In this document: positions 9,506 through 17,502 of the stretch, one piece after another
How the letters are laid out: the number at the start of each line of letters is the position of its first letter
Position numbering within the stretch: the first letter of the stretch is position 1
NCBI RefSeq assembly: GCF_002379095.1
Contig: NZ_NBZV01000009.1
Coordinates: 55,242-119,241 of the forward strand
Reading direction: 5' to 3'
Length of the DNA stretch: 64,000 nt
From: Polaromonas sp. AER18D-145
Lineage (GTDB): Bacteria; Pseudomonadota; Gammaproteobacteria; Burkholderiales; Burkholderiaceae_C
Made by a program: the position numbers and the translations under genes
Notes under the pieces: model-generated
The model's input: the letters and a program-made list of their open reading frames with translations, nothing else
Told to the model about the DNA's origin: nothing
Database searches by the model: none

Positions 9506-10438
9506 ATGAATTTCCGCCAACTCGACCTCAACCTGCTGCGCGTGCTGGCGGCCATTCACCGCACCGGCTCGGTGACGCTGGCCGGCAAGACCCTGGCGCT
9601 GTCGCAGCCGGCCACCAGCAATGCGCTGGCCCGGCTGCGCGACTTTTTCGAAGACGAGCTGTTTGTGCGCGCGCCGTCCGGCCTGAAGCCGACGCGCCTG
9701 TGCGAGCAGCTGGCGCCCGCGGTGCTGGCGCAGCTGCTGGCGCTGGAGACGCTGGTCACCGGCCACGAGGAGTTCGACCCGGCCAGCAGCGACATGCACT
9801 GGCGGCTGTCGCTGTCTGATCTGGGCGAAATGCTGTTCCTGCCGGAACTGGCCGGCGCCATGCGCAGCCAGGCGCCCGGGGCGCGGCTGTCCAACATCTC
9901 GGTGGCCTCCAGCGACGTGGCGGCCGCGCTGGAGGCGCGCGAGATCGACCTGGCCATCGGCATCCTGCAACCGCGCCACCGCGGCATACGCACCGAGCTG
10001 CTGTTTCGCGAGCGTTATGTGGCGATCGCCGCGCCGCAGTGGCGGCCCGCCTCCGGCCGCAGCGGCCGCGCCCTGACTCCGCAGCAGCTGGCCGAGGCCT
10101 CGTTTGTAGTGGCCGCGCCGACGGCGACTTTTCACGGCAGTGTCGAGCAGATGCTGGCGCGCATGAAGCTGGAAGACCGCATCGTGCTGCGGGCCCGCCA
10201 TTTTGGCGCGCTGCCCGAGCTCGCGCTGAGCTCGGACCTGCTGTCCATCGTGCCGGAAATGTATGCGCGCAACCTGCGCCAGCGTTACGACTGCCGGGTC
10301 TGGGGCATCCCCGGCGTGCCGGCTTATGAGGTCCGCCTGGTCTGGCACAGCAGCACCGACAAGGACCCGGCGCACCAGTGGATGCGCGCGCTGGTGCACA
10401 AGCTGTTCAAACGGCCGGTGCGTACGGAGGCCGGCTGA
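9506..10438 (+). CDS. LysR-family transcriptional regulator
   Basis: A 310-residue LysR protein. The N-terminal winged helix-turn-helix reads MNFRQLDLNLLRVLAAIHRT, then SVTLAGKTLALSQPATSNAL and RLRDFFEDELFVRAPSGLKPT. The rest is the periplasmic-binding-like effector domain (RLSLSDLGEMLFLPELAG, then LAIGILQPRHRGIRTELLF). The NodD/LinR-like style suggests an aromatic or organic acid effector. It is divergent from iorAB across 201 bp holding a T-N11-A dyad, so it probably controls iorAB; this is inferred from position only. Confidence 0.88.
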   Translation: MNFRQLDLNLLRVLAAIHRTGSVTLAGKTLALSQPATSNALARLRDFFEDELFVRAPSGLKPTRLCEQLAPAVLAQLLALETLVTGHEEFDPASSDMHWRLSLSDLGEMLFLPELAGAMRSQAPGARLSNISVASSDVAAALEAREIDLAIGILQPRHRGIRTELLFRERYVAIAAPQWRPASGRSGRALTPQQLAEASFVVAAPTATFHGSVEQMLARMKLEDRIVLRARHFGALPELALSSDLLSIVPEMYARNLRQRYDCRVWGIPGVPAYEVRLVWHSSTDKDPAHQWMRALVHKLFKRPVRTEAG

Positions 10439-10446
10439 GCCGGCGG

Positions 10447-10512
10447 GTTTTGAGGCCGGATGGGCCACCAGCCCATGTAAACCGGGCGTGAGCAGCTATG
10501 GAATGTGTAGCG
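10447..10512 (+). repeat. Dispersed GCTA/TAGC repeat, copy 2
   Basis: Contains CCAGCCC, a GGGCGTGAG spacer, AGCTATG and GTAGCG, matching copies 1, 4 and 5. It lies in the 92-bp gap between the convergent LysR and SPOR genes. Confidence 0.65.
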
Positions 10513-10530
10513 AACCGGACGTGCGGCGCT

Positions 10531-11220
10531 TCAAAGACAGGGCCGCAGCGGCTTGCCTTCGAGCTGCGGCTTGAGCGTGTCGAGCTGTGCGCGCAGCGCG
10601 GCATCCACCGCCGCGAGTTTGAGGAGCTGGCCGCGTGCCTCGGCGCGCTCCTGCACCACGCGGGCGGTGCGCACGCCCTTGCTGGCCACCCGCGCGAGCT
10701 CCTTGTCGGCGTCGGCCTGCAGCGCAAAGCTGGCCAGGGCCAGCCCGGGGGCCAGCGCCTCGTTGTTGACCGCGCGGAAGGCCACGCCGCGCTGGCGCAA
10801 CTCGTTGCGTTTTTTGGCCAGCGCTTCCTCGCTGGAGTATTTGCCCATGTAGACAATCCAGCGCGCCGGCTCGGCGCTGCTTTCGAATTGCCAGCTGCCG
10901 GCGGGCAGCACTTTCTCCAGTCTGGCCCGCAGCGCCGTGGTCTGTTGCTCGTTGAACAGGCCAGCCTGCAGGCATTCGGCGGTGGCTTCGGCCGTGGCGC
11001 TGGCGCCATTGGCCGGTCGGGCGGCGCTGCCGCTGGTCTCCAGTTGCCGGGCTTCGTCGGCCGTCAGCAGGCGGATCGCTTCGGGCCGGATCTGCGTGGC
11101 CAGGCGCTGGGGCTCGGTCTGCACGCTGGGCGCCATGCCCAGCGGTGCCAGCGCACCCTGCGACCAGGCGAAATAGACCACGTTGGCCAGCGCCAGCAGC
11201 AACACCAGCAGCCTCAGCAT
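10531..11220 (-). CDS. SPOR-domain membrane-anchored protein
   Basis: A 229-residue protein with an N-terminal membrane anchor (MLRLLVLLLALANVVYFAW) and a periplasmic part. The segment at about residues 85-190 (CLQAGLFNEQQTTALRARLE, then RWIVYMGKYSSEEALAKKRN) has the repeated pattern of a SPOR peptidoglycan-binding domain. It overlaps the end of birA by 7 bp and is probably cotranscribed with it. In many Burkholderiales a coaX pantothenate kinase sits between birA and the SPOR gene; here it is absent. Function in cell wall or division is inferred from the domain. Confidence 0.75.
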   Translation of the reverse strand: MLRLLVLLLALANVVYFAWSQGALAPLGMAPSVQTEPQRLATQIRPEAIRLLTADEARQLETSGSAARPANGASATAEATAECLQAGLFNEQQTTALRARLEKVLPAGSWQFESSAEPARWIVYMGKYSSEEALAKKRNELRQRGVAFRAVNNEALAPGLALASFALQADADKELARVASKGVRTARVVQERAEARGQLLKLAAVDAALRAQLDTLKPQLEGKPLRPCL

Positions 11221-12080
11221 GGGCGCGCGCTGCCTGCGGTGGGGGTCGTCACGGGCCGGACGCTGACTTCGGAACTGGTGATTTCTTTCATGCCAGCCGC
11301 AGTATGCACCAGCAGCGCGCCGTGTTCACCGACCCCGTGGGCCACGCCCTGGGTGCCGTCGGACAGCTGCACGGCGCGCCCGGCCAGCGCGTCGCGCGCC
11401 GCAAACCGGGCCTGAAACGGCGCAAAACCAAACAGGCCGAAGGCCTGCACCGCCTGCACCAGCGGGGCCGCCACGCGCAGCAGCGTTTGCGCCACGTCGA
11501 TGCCGGGCAGCAGCGTCTGCAGGGCGCCGGGCGCCAGCGCGGCCGGCTGGCCGGCGCCCGCAGGGGCCAGCGGCTGCGCCATCGGTCGGACATTGATGCC
11601 GACGCCGATGACCACATAACGCTGCTCGCCCCAGCTGGCGGTTTCGACCAGGATACCGGCCAGTTTGGAGTCGCCGCCGGCATCGCCCAGCCACAGGTCG
11701 TTGGGCCACTTGAGGCGGATGGCGGGTGCGGCGGGGTTGCCGGGCTCCAGGCTTTCGGCAATGCTGATGCCGACCGCCAGCGACAGGCCCGACCAGTCGG
11801 CCGGCTGCAGCGGTAGGCCCAGTGAAAAGGTCAGGCTGTCGCCGACGCTGCTTTGCCAGCTGCGGCCCATGCGGCCGCGGCCGGCAGTCTGCTGCTCCGC
11901 CACCAGCAGCACCGGTCCGCACGCGTCCGGCCCGGCGGACCGAAAGCGCCGCATCAGCTCGGTGTTGGTGGAGTCGATCTGCGCCAGCACCTCGACCGTG
12001 AAACCGGGCAGCACGGGCGCCACGGCTTCCCAGAGGGCCTCGGCGGGCCATCGGATGGGGGCAGCAGGAGCGGGATGCAC
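11214..12080 (-). CDS. birA: Biotin--[acetyl-CoA-carboxylase] ligase
   Basis: A 288-residue monofunctional biotin protein ligase that activates biotin with ATP and attaches it to the biotin carboxyl carrier protein. The biotin-binding signature QQTAGRGRMGRSW is at about residues 63-75, the catalytic KWPNDLWL at about 124-131, followed by KLAGILVETA and VIGVGINV. The N-terminus starts directly with the ligase domain (IDSTNTELMRRF), so the DNA-binding repressor domain of E. coli BirA is missing. A small C-terminal SH3-like domain is present. It is 12 bp from the SET gene and overlaps the SPOR gene. Confidence 0.93.
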   Translation of the reverse strand: MHPAPAAPIRWPAEALWEAVAPVLPGFTVEVLAQIDSTNTELMRRFRSAGPDACGPVLLVAEQQTAGRGRMGRSWQSSVGDSLTFSLGLPLQPADWSGLSLAVGISIAESLEPGNPAAPAIRLKWPNDLWLGDAGGDSKLAGILVETASWGEQRYVVIGVGINVRPMAQPLAPAGAGQPAALAPGALQTLLPGIDVAQTLLRVAAPLVQAVQAFGLFGFAPFQARFAARDALAGRAVQLSDGTQGVAHGVGEHGALLVHTAAGMKEITSSEVSVRPVTTPTAGSARPC

Positions 12081-12092
12081 GGCAGGGACCGC

Positions 12093-12815
12093 TCAGTCCT
12101 TTTTGCCTTTGCCTGGTTTGTCGGCCTTCCCGGCTTTTCCGGTCTTGCCGGCCTTCTTCAGGACTTTCTTGAGTTCCTTGTTGAGCGCTTTCTTGAGCTG
12201 CTTGCCCTTCACGGGCTGGTCGGCGCCGGAGGCTTTTTCCAGCTTGTTCTTCTTTTTTTCCTTCTTGCCCGGCTTGTCGTCTTTGGGGGCCAGCAGCGTG
12301 CCGCGGCAGTTTTTGGCGCCGCACCAGCAGGGGTACTCGGCCAGCAGCTTCTTGGTGTAGGGCGCGTCGATGATCAGGCCGTAGTCGTAAAACAGCTCGT
12401 CGCCGGCCTTGATGTTGCGCAGCGCCTTGATGAAGACCCGGCCGTCCTGCTCGTCAGCCTCGCAGTTGGGGTTGCAGCTGTGGTTGATCCAGCGCGAGGA
12501 GTTGCCGCCGTACTTGGCGTCGATCACATGTTTTTCATCGATGTGAAAGTAGAAGGTGTGGTTCGGGTCCTTCGGGTCGTGTGGGTGGCGGCGCAGGGCT
12601 TCTTTCCAGGTGACCACTTCGCCCACGTATTCGATCAGCGTCTCGCCTTCGGCGAGGTCCTGCACGGCAAACACCCCCTTGCCATGGACGTTGGAAACGC
12701 GGGTTTGAATCCGGCGGCCGGTGTCAGGCGCGGGCCTGGCGGGCGGGCTGGAAAGGGGGGCAGAGACCTGAGTTTTTGACACGGCGTATTTTTTTGGTAT
12801 GGTTAATTCATGCAT
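12093..12815 (-). CDS. SET-domain protein-lysine methyltransferase
   Basis: About 240 residues. The SET core begins at RRIQTRVSNVHGKGVFAVQD and contains the SAM/lysine-channel motif RWINHSCNPNCEA and the catalytic Tyr region ELFYDYG. A post-SET zinc motif, CWCGAKNCRG, follows. The tail is extremely Lys-rich (KKEKKKNKLEK, KKALNKELKKVLKK), suggesting contact with nucleic acid or an acidic partner. The family methylates lysines with S-adenosylmethionine; the target is unknown. The start is uncertain: ATG 12815 is chosen, ATG 12827 and GTG 12875 are alternatives, and none has a clear ribosome binding site. It is divergent from the TlpA-like gene across a Z-DNA-like tract. Confidence 0.85.
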   Translation of the reverse strand: MHELTIPKKYAVSKTQVSAPLSSPPARPAPDTGRRIQTRVSNVHGKGVFAVQDLAEGETLIEYVGEVVTWKEALRRHPHDPKDPNHTFYFHIDEKHVIDAKYGGNSSRWINHSCNPNCEADEQDGRVFIKALRNIKAGDELFYDYGLIIDAPYTKKLLAEYPCWCGAKNCRGTLLAPKDDKPGKKEKKKNKLEKASGADQPVKGKQLKKALNKELKKVLKKAGKTGKAGKADKPGKGKKD

Positions 12816-12852
12816 GTGCGCGCACATGCGGGTGCGCGCGTGCGTACGCGCG
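12811..12852. other. Alternating purine-pyrimidine tract with 18-bp palindrome
   Basis: Two alternating pyrimidine-purine runs (12811-12830 and 12832-12852) are separated by one break; this is classic Z-DNA-prone sequence. The first run holds a perfect 18-bp palindrome, GCATGTGCGCGCACATGC, at 12812-12829. It covers the start region of the SET gene and the upstream region of the divergent TlpA-like gene. Confidence 0.75.
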
Positions 12853-12889
12853 AAGCAGCTATTGTAGTGAAGCACGCAAGGAACAAGCC

Positions 12890-13408
12890 ATGTTGAACCG
12901 CCGCAAGGCCCTCGGATCCGTCGCCGCGCTGGCCGCTGCGGGCTGGGGGCTGCCCGCGTGGGCCAGGGGCTCGGACAGCCCCCTGCCCGAGGTCGGCAGT
13001 ACCCTGGCCTTGCCGGCCCTGAGCCTGCTGGACGGACGCCCCTGGACGCCCGAGCAGGTGCAGGGAAAGGTGCTTGTGGTGTACTGGTGGGCCAGCTGGT
13101 GCCCTTTTTGTGCGGTTCAGTCGCCCCACATCGAGGCTTTATGGCGGGCGCAGAAGGCGCGGGGCCTGGAGGTTCTGGCGCTGTCGATTGATAAGGATGC
13201 CGCTGCGGCGGTCAACTATATGAAGGCCCGGGGCTACAGCTTTCCCGCCGGGATGCTGACCCCCGACCTGGCCAAAGTGCTGCCCAAACCGGACGGTCTG
13301 CCGGTGGTGGTGGTTGTGAAAGTCAGTGGCAAGCGCGGAAAAGTGCTGTTTGCCGAAGCCGGGGAAATGTTCCCCGCAGATGTAGAAGGTTTGAAGAAGT
13401 ACTTATGA
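12890..13408 (+). CDS. TlpA-like thioredoxin-fold protein
   Basis: A 172-residue exported disulfide protein. The N-terminus MLNRRKALGSVAALAAAGWG with an AWARG cleavage region looks like a twin-arginine or Sec signal peptide. The thioredoxin fold holds the redox motif WASWCPFCAVQSPHIE (CPFC), followed by VLALSIDKDAAAAVNYMKA and a cis-Pro region near DGLPVVVVV, as in TlpA/ResA proteins that reduce periplasmic disulfides. The ATG at 12890 has AAGGA upstream; the longer upstream frame is not credible. The stop overlaps the topB start (ATGA), so the two are translationally coupled. Confidence 0.88.
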   Translation: MLNRRKALGSVAALAAAGWGLPAWARGSDSPLPEVGSTLALPALSLLDGRPWTPEQVQGKVLVVYWWASWCPFCAVQSPHIEALWRAQKARGLEVLALSIDKDAAAAVNYMKARGYSFPAGMLTPDLAKVLPKPDGLPVVVVVKVSGKRGKVLFAEAGEMFPADVEGLKKYL

Positions 13409-16359
13409 AAACGCTGGTGATTGCAGAAAAACCCTCGGTCGCACAGGACATTGTGCGGGCCATGACGCCGACCGTGGGCAAGTTTGAAAAGCACGACGAG
13501 TACTTTGAGAGCGACGACTGGCTGGTCACCTCGGCCGTCGGCCACCTGGTGGAAATCCAGGCGCCGGAGGAGTTTGACGTCAAGCGCGGCAAGTGGAGTT
13601 TTGCCAACCTGCCGGTGATCCCGCCCTACTTCGACCTGAAGCCGATGGACAAGACCAAGACGCGGCTCAATGCCATCGTCAAGCTGACCAAGCGCAAGGA
13701 CGTGGGCGCCCTCGTCAACGCCTGCGACGCGGGCCGCGAGGGCGAGCTGATCTTCCGCCTGATCCAGCAGTACGCCAAGAGCGCGCACCCGGTCAAGCGG
13801 CTGTGGCTGCAGTCCATGACGCCGGCCGCAATCCGCGAAGGTTTTGACAGCCTGCGCAGCGATGCGCAGATGCTGCCGCTGGCCGATGCGGCGCGCTGCC
13901 GCTCGGAGGCCGACTGGATGGTCGGCATCAACGGCACGCGCGCCATGACGGCCTTCAATTCGCGCGACGGCGGCTTCTTTCTGACGACCGTGGGGCGTGT
14001 CCAGACGCCGACCTTGTCGGTGGTGGTCGAGCGCGAGGAAAAAATCCGCAAGTTCGTCTCCCGGGACTACTGGGAAATCCACGCGAGTTTTCTGGCCGAA
14101 GCCGGCGAGTACCCGGCCAAGTGGTTTGACCCGAAGTGGAAGAAGGCCGCCGCGAATGCCGACAACGCCGAGCCCGATGCCGAGCTGAAAGCCGACCGCG
14201 TCTGGTCCGAACGCGAGGCGCTGGCGATTGCCGACGCCGTGCGCGGCAAGGCGGCGACGGTTACTGAGGAAAGCAAACCGACCACACAGGCATCGGGCCT
14301 GCTGTTTGACTTGACCTCGCTGCAGCGCGAGGCCAACGGCAAGTTCGGCTTTTCCGCCAAGACCACGCTGTCGATTGCGCAAAGCCTTTATGAGCGCCAC
14401 AAGGCCCTGACCTACCCGCGTACCGACTCTCGCGCGCTGCCGGAAGACTATGTGCCGGTGGTCAAACAGACCTTTGAAATGCTGGCGGCCAGCCCCATGA
14501 AACACCTGGCGCCGCATGCCGCCACCGCGCTCAAGGGCAATTACATCAAGCCCAGTAAACGCATTTTTGACAACAGCAAGGTGAGTGATCACTTTGCGAT
14601 TATCCCAACGTTGCAGGCGCCCAGCGGCTTGAGCGACGCTGAGCAAAAGCTGTATGACCTGGTGGTGCGCCGCTTCCTGGCGGTGTTTTTCCCGAGTGCT
14701 GAATATCTGGTGACGACGCGCATTTCGCAGTCGGTCGGCCACAGCTTCAAGACTGAAGGCAAGGTGCTGGTCAAGCCGGGCTGGCTGGCGATTTACGGCA
14801 AGGAAGCCGAAGACGAAAATACAGACGAGAAAGACAGCAAGACCCTGGTGGCGGTCAAACCGGGCGAGATGGTGCGCGCTGAAGTGGTGGAGGCCAAGGG
14901 CCTGAAAACCCGGCCACCGGCCCGCTATTCCGAGGCGACGCTGTTGGGCGCCATGGAAGGCGCAGGCAAGACGATTGACGACGACGAGTTGCGCGAAGCC
15001 ATGCAGGAAAAAGGCCTGGGCACGCCAGCCACCCGCGCCGCCACCATCGAGGGACTGATCAACGAGAAGTACATGCTGCGCGAAGGCCGCGAGCTGATCC
15101 CGACGGCCAAGGCCTTTCAGCTCATGACCCTGCTGCGCGGCCTGGGCGTGGAAGAGCTCTCACGCGCCGACCTGACTGGCGACTGGGAGCACAAGCTCGC
15201 GCAAATGGAAAAAGGCAAGCTCAGCCGCGAGACCTTCATGGCCGAGATTGCCGACATGACCAAAAACCTGGTCGCCAAGGCCAAGGGTTACGACAAGGAC
15301 ACCATCCCCGGTGACTACGCCACCCTGAGCGCGCCCTGCCCCAATTGCGGCGGCGTCATCAAGGAAAACTACCGCCGCTACACCTGCACCGGCAAAAGCG
15401 GCGAAGGCTGCGGCTTTTCATTCGGCAAGACGCCGGCCGGGCGCACCTTCGAGGTGGCCGAGGTCGAGCAGTTCCTGCGCGACAAGCGGATCGGGCCGCT
15501 GGACGGCTTCCGCTCCAAGGCCGGCTGGCCATTCACGGCCGAGATGGTCATCAAGTTCGACGAAGAGACGAAGAACTACAAGCTCGAGTTTGATTTCGGC
15601 GACGACAAGGCCGGCGAAACCGGCGAGATCGTCGATTTTTCAGGCCAGCAGTCGCTGGGCGCCTGCCCCAAGTGCGGCGCCGGCGTGTTTGAACACGGCA
15701 AGAATTACGTCTGCGAAAAGTCGGTGCCGACCAACGCGCAGCCAACGCCGAGCTGCGACTTCAAGACCGGCCAGATGATCCTGCAGCAGCCGGTCGAGCG
15801 CGAGCAGATGGTCAAGCTGCTCACGACCGGCAAGACCGACCTGCTCGACAAGTTCGTCTCCATGCGCACGCGCCGGCCCTTCAAGGCCATGCTGGCCTGG
15901 GATGCCGAAGCCGGCAAGGTGAACTTCGAGTTTGCGCCGTCCAAGTTCCCGCCGCGCAAAACCGCTGGCCCGCCGCGGACCGGCACGGTGAAAACGCCGT
16001 TCGGGAAAACCGTGGCAGCCAAAAAAGCGGCCGGGCCCGCCACCAAAAAGGTGGCCGCCAAGAAAGTCGCGGCGAAAAAAGCGCCGGCTGCCAAAACCGC
16101 CAAGCCGAAAGTGGCGCGCGTGGCCAAGCCAGGCAGCGGCCTGAAACCCAGCGACGCATTGGCCGCGGTGATAGGCGCCGAGCCGGTGGCCCGCACCCAG
16201 GTCATCAAGAAGCTGTGGGATTACATCAAGGCCGAAGGCCTGCAGGACGCGGCGAACAAACGCGCCATCAACGCCGATGCCAAGCTGCTGGCCGTGTTCG
16301 GCAAGCCGCAGGTGACGATGTTTGAGTTGGCGGGAATTGTCGGTAAGCACCTGAGCTGA
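13405..16359 (+). CDS. topB: DNA topoisomerase III with H1-like tail and SWIB domain
   Basis: A 984-residue type IA topoisomerase. The Toprim domain starts with MKTLVIAEKPSVAQDI and holds DAGREGELIFRL near residue 109; the catalytic Tyr is in TYPRTDSRALPEDY at about residue 337; CPNCGGVIKENYRRYTCTGK and a second cluster (CPKCGAG, later CDFK) are zinc-ribbon-like. Residues about 867-908 form a Lys/Ala-rich histone-H1-like linker (AAKKAAGPATKKVAAKKVAA). Residues about 913-984 (LKPSDALAAVIG, then VIKKLWDYIKAEGL and FELAGIVGKHL) match the SWIB/MDM2 fold. It relaxes and decatenates DNA. E. coli TopB is about 650 residues, so the C-terminal extension is large. Confidence 0.93.
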   Translation: MKTLVIAEKPSVAQDIVRAMTPTVGKFEKHDEYFESDDWLVTSAVGHLVEIQAPEEFDVKRGKWSFANLPVIPPYFDLKPMDKTKTRLNAIVKLTKRKDVGALVNACDAGREGELIFRLIQQYAKSAHPVKRLWLQSMTPAAIREGFDSLRSDAQMLPLADAARCRSEADWMVGINGTRAMTAFNSRDGGFFLTTVGRVQTPTLSVVVEREEKIRKFVSRDYWEIHASFLAEAGEYPAKWFDPKWKKAAANADNAEPDAELKADRVWSEREALAIADAVRGKAATVTEESKPTTQASGLLFDLTSLQREANGKFGFSAKTTLSIAQSLYERHKALTYPRTDSRALPEDYVPVVKQTFEMLAASPMKHLAPHAATALKGNYIKPSKRIFDNSKVSDHFAIIPTLQAPSGLSDAEQKLYDLVVRRFLAVFFPSAEYLVTTRISQSVGHSFKTEGKVLVKPGWLAIYGKEAEDENTDEKDSKTLVAVKPGEMVRAEVVEAKGLKTRPPARYSEATLLGAMEGAGKTIDDDELREAMQEKGLGTPATRAATIEGLINEKYMLREGRELIPTAKAFQLMTLLRGLGVEELSRADLTGDWEHKLAQMEKGKLSRETFMAEIADMTKNLVAKAKGYDKDTIPGDYATLSAPCPNCGGVIKENYRRYTCTGKSGEGCGFSFGKTPAGRTFEVAEVEQFLRDKRIGPLDGFRSKAGWPFTAEMVIKFDEETKNYKLEFDFGDDKAGETGEIVDFSGQQSLGACPKCGAGVFEHGKNYVCEKSVPTNAQPTPSCDFKTGQMILQQPVEREQMVKLLTTGKTDLLDKFVSMRTRRPFKAMLAWDAEAGKVNFEFAPSKFPPRKTAGPPRTGTVKTPFGKTVAAKKAAGPATKKVAAKKVAAKKAPAAKTAKPKVARVAKPGSGLKPSDALAAVIGAEPVARTQVIKKLWDYIKAEGLQDAANKRAINADAKLLAVFGKPQVTMFELAGIVGKHLS

Positions 16360-16370
16360 CGCGCAGGTTC

Positions 16371-16414
16371 TCCGCTGCCCGAGGGCCGACCGTGGATGGC
16401 CGGTGGGCAGCGGA
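16371..16414. terminator. Hairpin between convergent topB and binding-protein genes
   Basis: Perfect 10-bp arms TCCGCTGCCC (16371-16380) and GGGCAGCGGA (16405-16414) with extra pairing inside the loop. It lies in the 72-bp gap between two convergent genes and could end both transcripts, although no T-run follows. Confidence 0.5.
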
Positions 16415-16431
16415 AAGGTGTCAGAGGGCCA

Positions 16432-17424
16432 TCAGTTTGCGGTCATGCGCAGTTTCTGGTCGAGGAACTCGTTGGTGAACATGGCTGCCGGCTCGAACGG
16501 CTTGTCGATGCCAATCAGGTCTTTCACCAAGTCATAGTCGGCCTTCACGCGAGCGTTGTCAAAGCTGCCCAGGGCAACCTTGGTCGTGGCGTCGTCCCGC
16601 ATCAGTTGCTTGATGCGTTCCCACTGGTCGCGCTGGTTGTCCGGGCTCAAGCCGCTGACATCGGCGGTCAGCGCCTGCAGGCAGGGGGAAAAATCCTTGA
16701 CGCATTCCGCATAAGCGCGTTGCGTCACGGCGACAAATTTCCTGATGCGTTCCGTATTGGCGGCCAGATAGGCGCCGTTGACCACAAACGCATTGCCATA
16801 CACATTGACGCCGATCGAGCGCCAAGCCACAAAGCCCAGGTCGGCGCCGAATTCGCGAACCTTCAGGTCATGTTCGTTGTAGAAGTCGCTGATGATGTCG
16901 ACCGACTTGCTTTTCAGCGCGGCGACCTTGGCCGGAGGGCTGATATTCACAAAGGTCACGGCGGTCGGCGCCAAGCCGATTTTTTTGGCGAAGGCGGGCC
17001 ACATCAGGCGCGAGGCATCGCCGGGTGGGTTGCCGATCTTGCGTCCGGCAAAGTCCTTGGGGCCATTGATTCCGGACGATTTGAGCCAGTAAAAGCCTTG
17101 CGGGGAATTGGCGTAAATCACCATGACTGCCTTGAGGTCTGCGCCTTTGCCTTTGGCCTGCATGGCTGTGGGAAGGTCGGCAATACCGACGTCGGCGCCG
17201 CCCGAGCCCACGCGTTGCGCTGCCACGCCAGAGCCCCTGCCGGCCTCGATCTTGAGGTCGATCCCTGCGTCGCTGTACCAGCCTTTGGATTTTGCGTAGT
17301 AGATCGGCGAATGATCAGCCGTAGGGGTCCAGTTCAACATCAGGCTCATGGGGTCTGCCGCCATGGCAAAGGAGGCGCTTGTCGCCAACAATACGGTGGC
17401 GGCGGATTTCACTAGACTTCGCAT
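16432..17424 (-). CDS. NMT1/THI5-type ABC transporter substrate-binding protein
   Basis: A 330-residue periplasmic receptor with signal peptide MRSLVKSAATVLLATSASFA, cleaved near AMA-ADP. The mature start MSLMLNWTPTADHSPIYYAK is the hallmark of NMT1/THI5-like and SsuA-like proteins, which bind thiamine pyrimidines, riboflavin, sulfonates, nucleobase derivatives and similar small molecules. GSGGADVGIADLPTAM and GRKIGNPPGDASRLMWPAF continue the fold. It is divergent from a TetR gene, with an operator-like site between them. Its permease and ATPase are at 19697 and 23496. The ligand is unknown. Confidence 0.88.
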   Translation of the reverse strand: MRSLVKSAATVLLATSASFAMAADPMSLMLNWTPTADHSPIYYAKSKGWYSDAGIDLKIEAGRGSGVAAQRVGSGGADVGIADLPTAMQAKGKGADLKAVMVIYANSPQGFYWLKSSGINGPKDFAGRKIGNPPGDASRLMWPAFAKKIGLAPTAVTFVNISPPAKVAALKSKSVDIISDFYNEHDLKVREFGADLGFVAWRSIGVNVYGNAFVVNGAYLAANTERIRKFVAVTQRAYAECVKDFSPCLQALTADVSGLSPDNQRDQWERIKQLMRDDATTKVALGSFDNARVKADYDLVKDLIGIDKPFEPAAMFTNEFLDQKLRMTAN

Positions 17425-17477
17425 GGGTTCAACTCCAGAAATGATTGATCGGATTGGGCGCTTTCCAGTTTATATTA

Positions 17478-17493
17478 CCAACTGTTTGGTTGA
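17478..17493. promoter_or_regulatory. Operator-like site 1 between binding protein and tetR
   Basis: CCAACTGTTTGGTTGA, with CCAA/TTGG dyad symmetry, lies 9 bp before the tetR ATG. It matches 13 of 16 bases of the site at 19624-19639 upstream of the permease operon. The likely ligand is the adjacent TetR protein. Confidence 0.6.
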
Positions 17494-17502
17494 GAAGCAA
17501 AT

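Noticed and set aside
13234..14742. 502-codon open frame on minus, opposite topB
   Set aside because: Antisense of the Toprim and catalytic region; no start context and no recognisable domain.
15959..16128. Lys/Ala-rich repeats in topB considered as a DNA tandem repeat locus
   Set aside because: The repetition is at protein level with varied codons; it is part of a normal H1-like tail.
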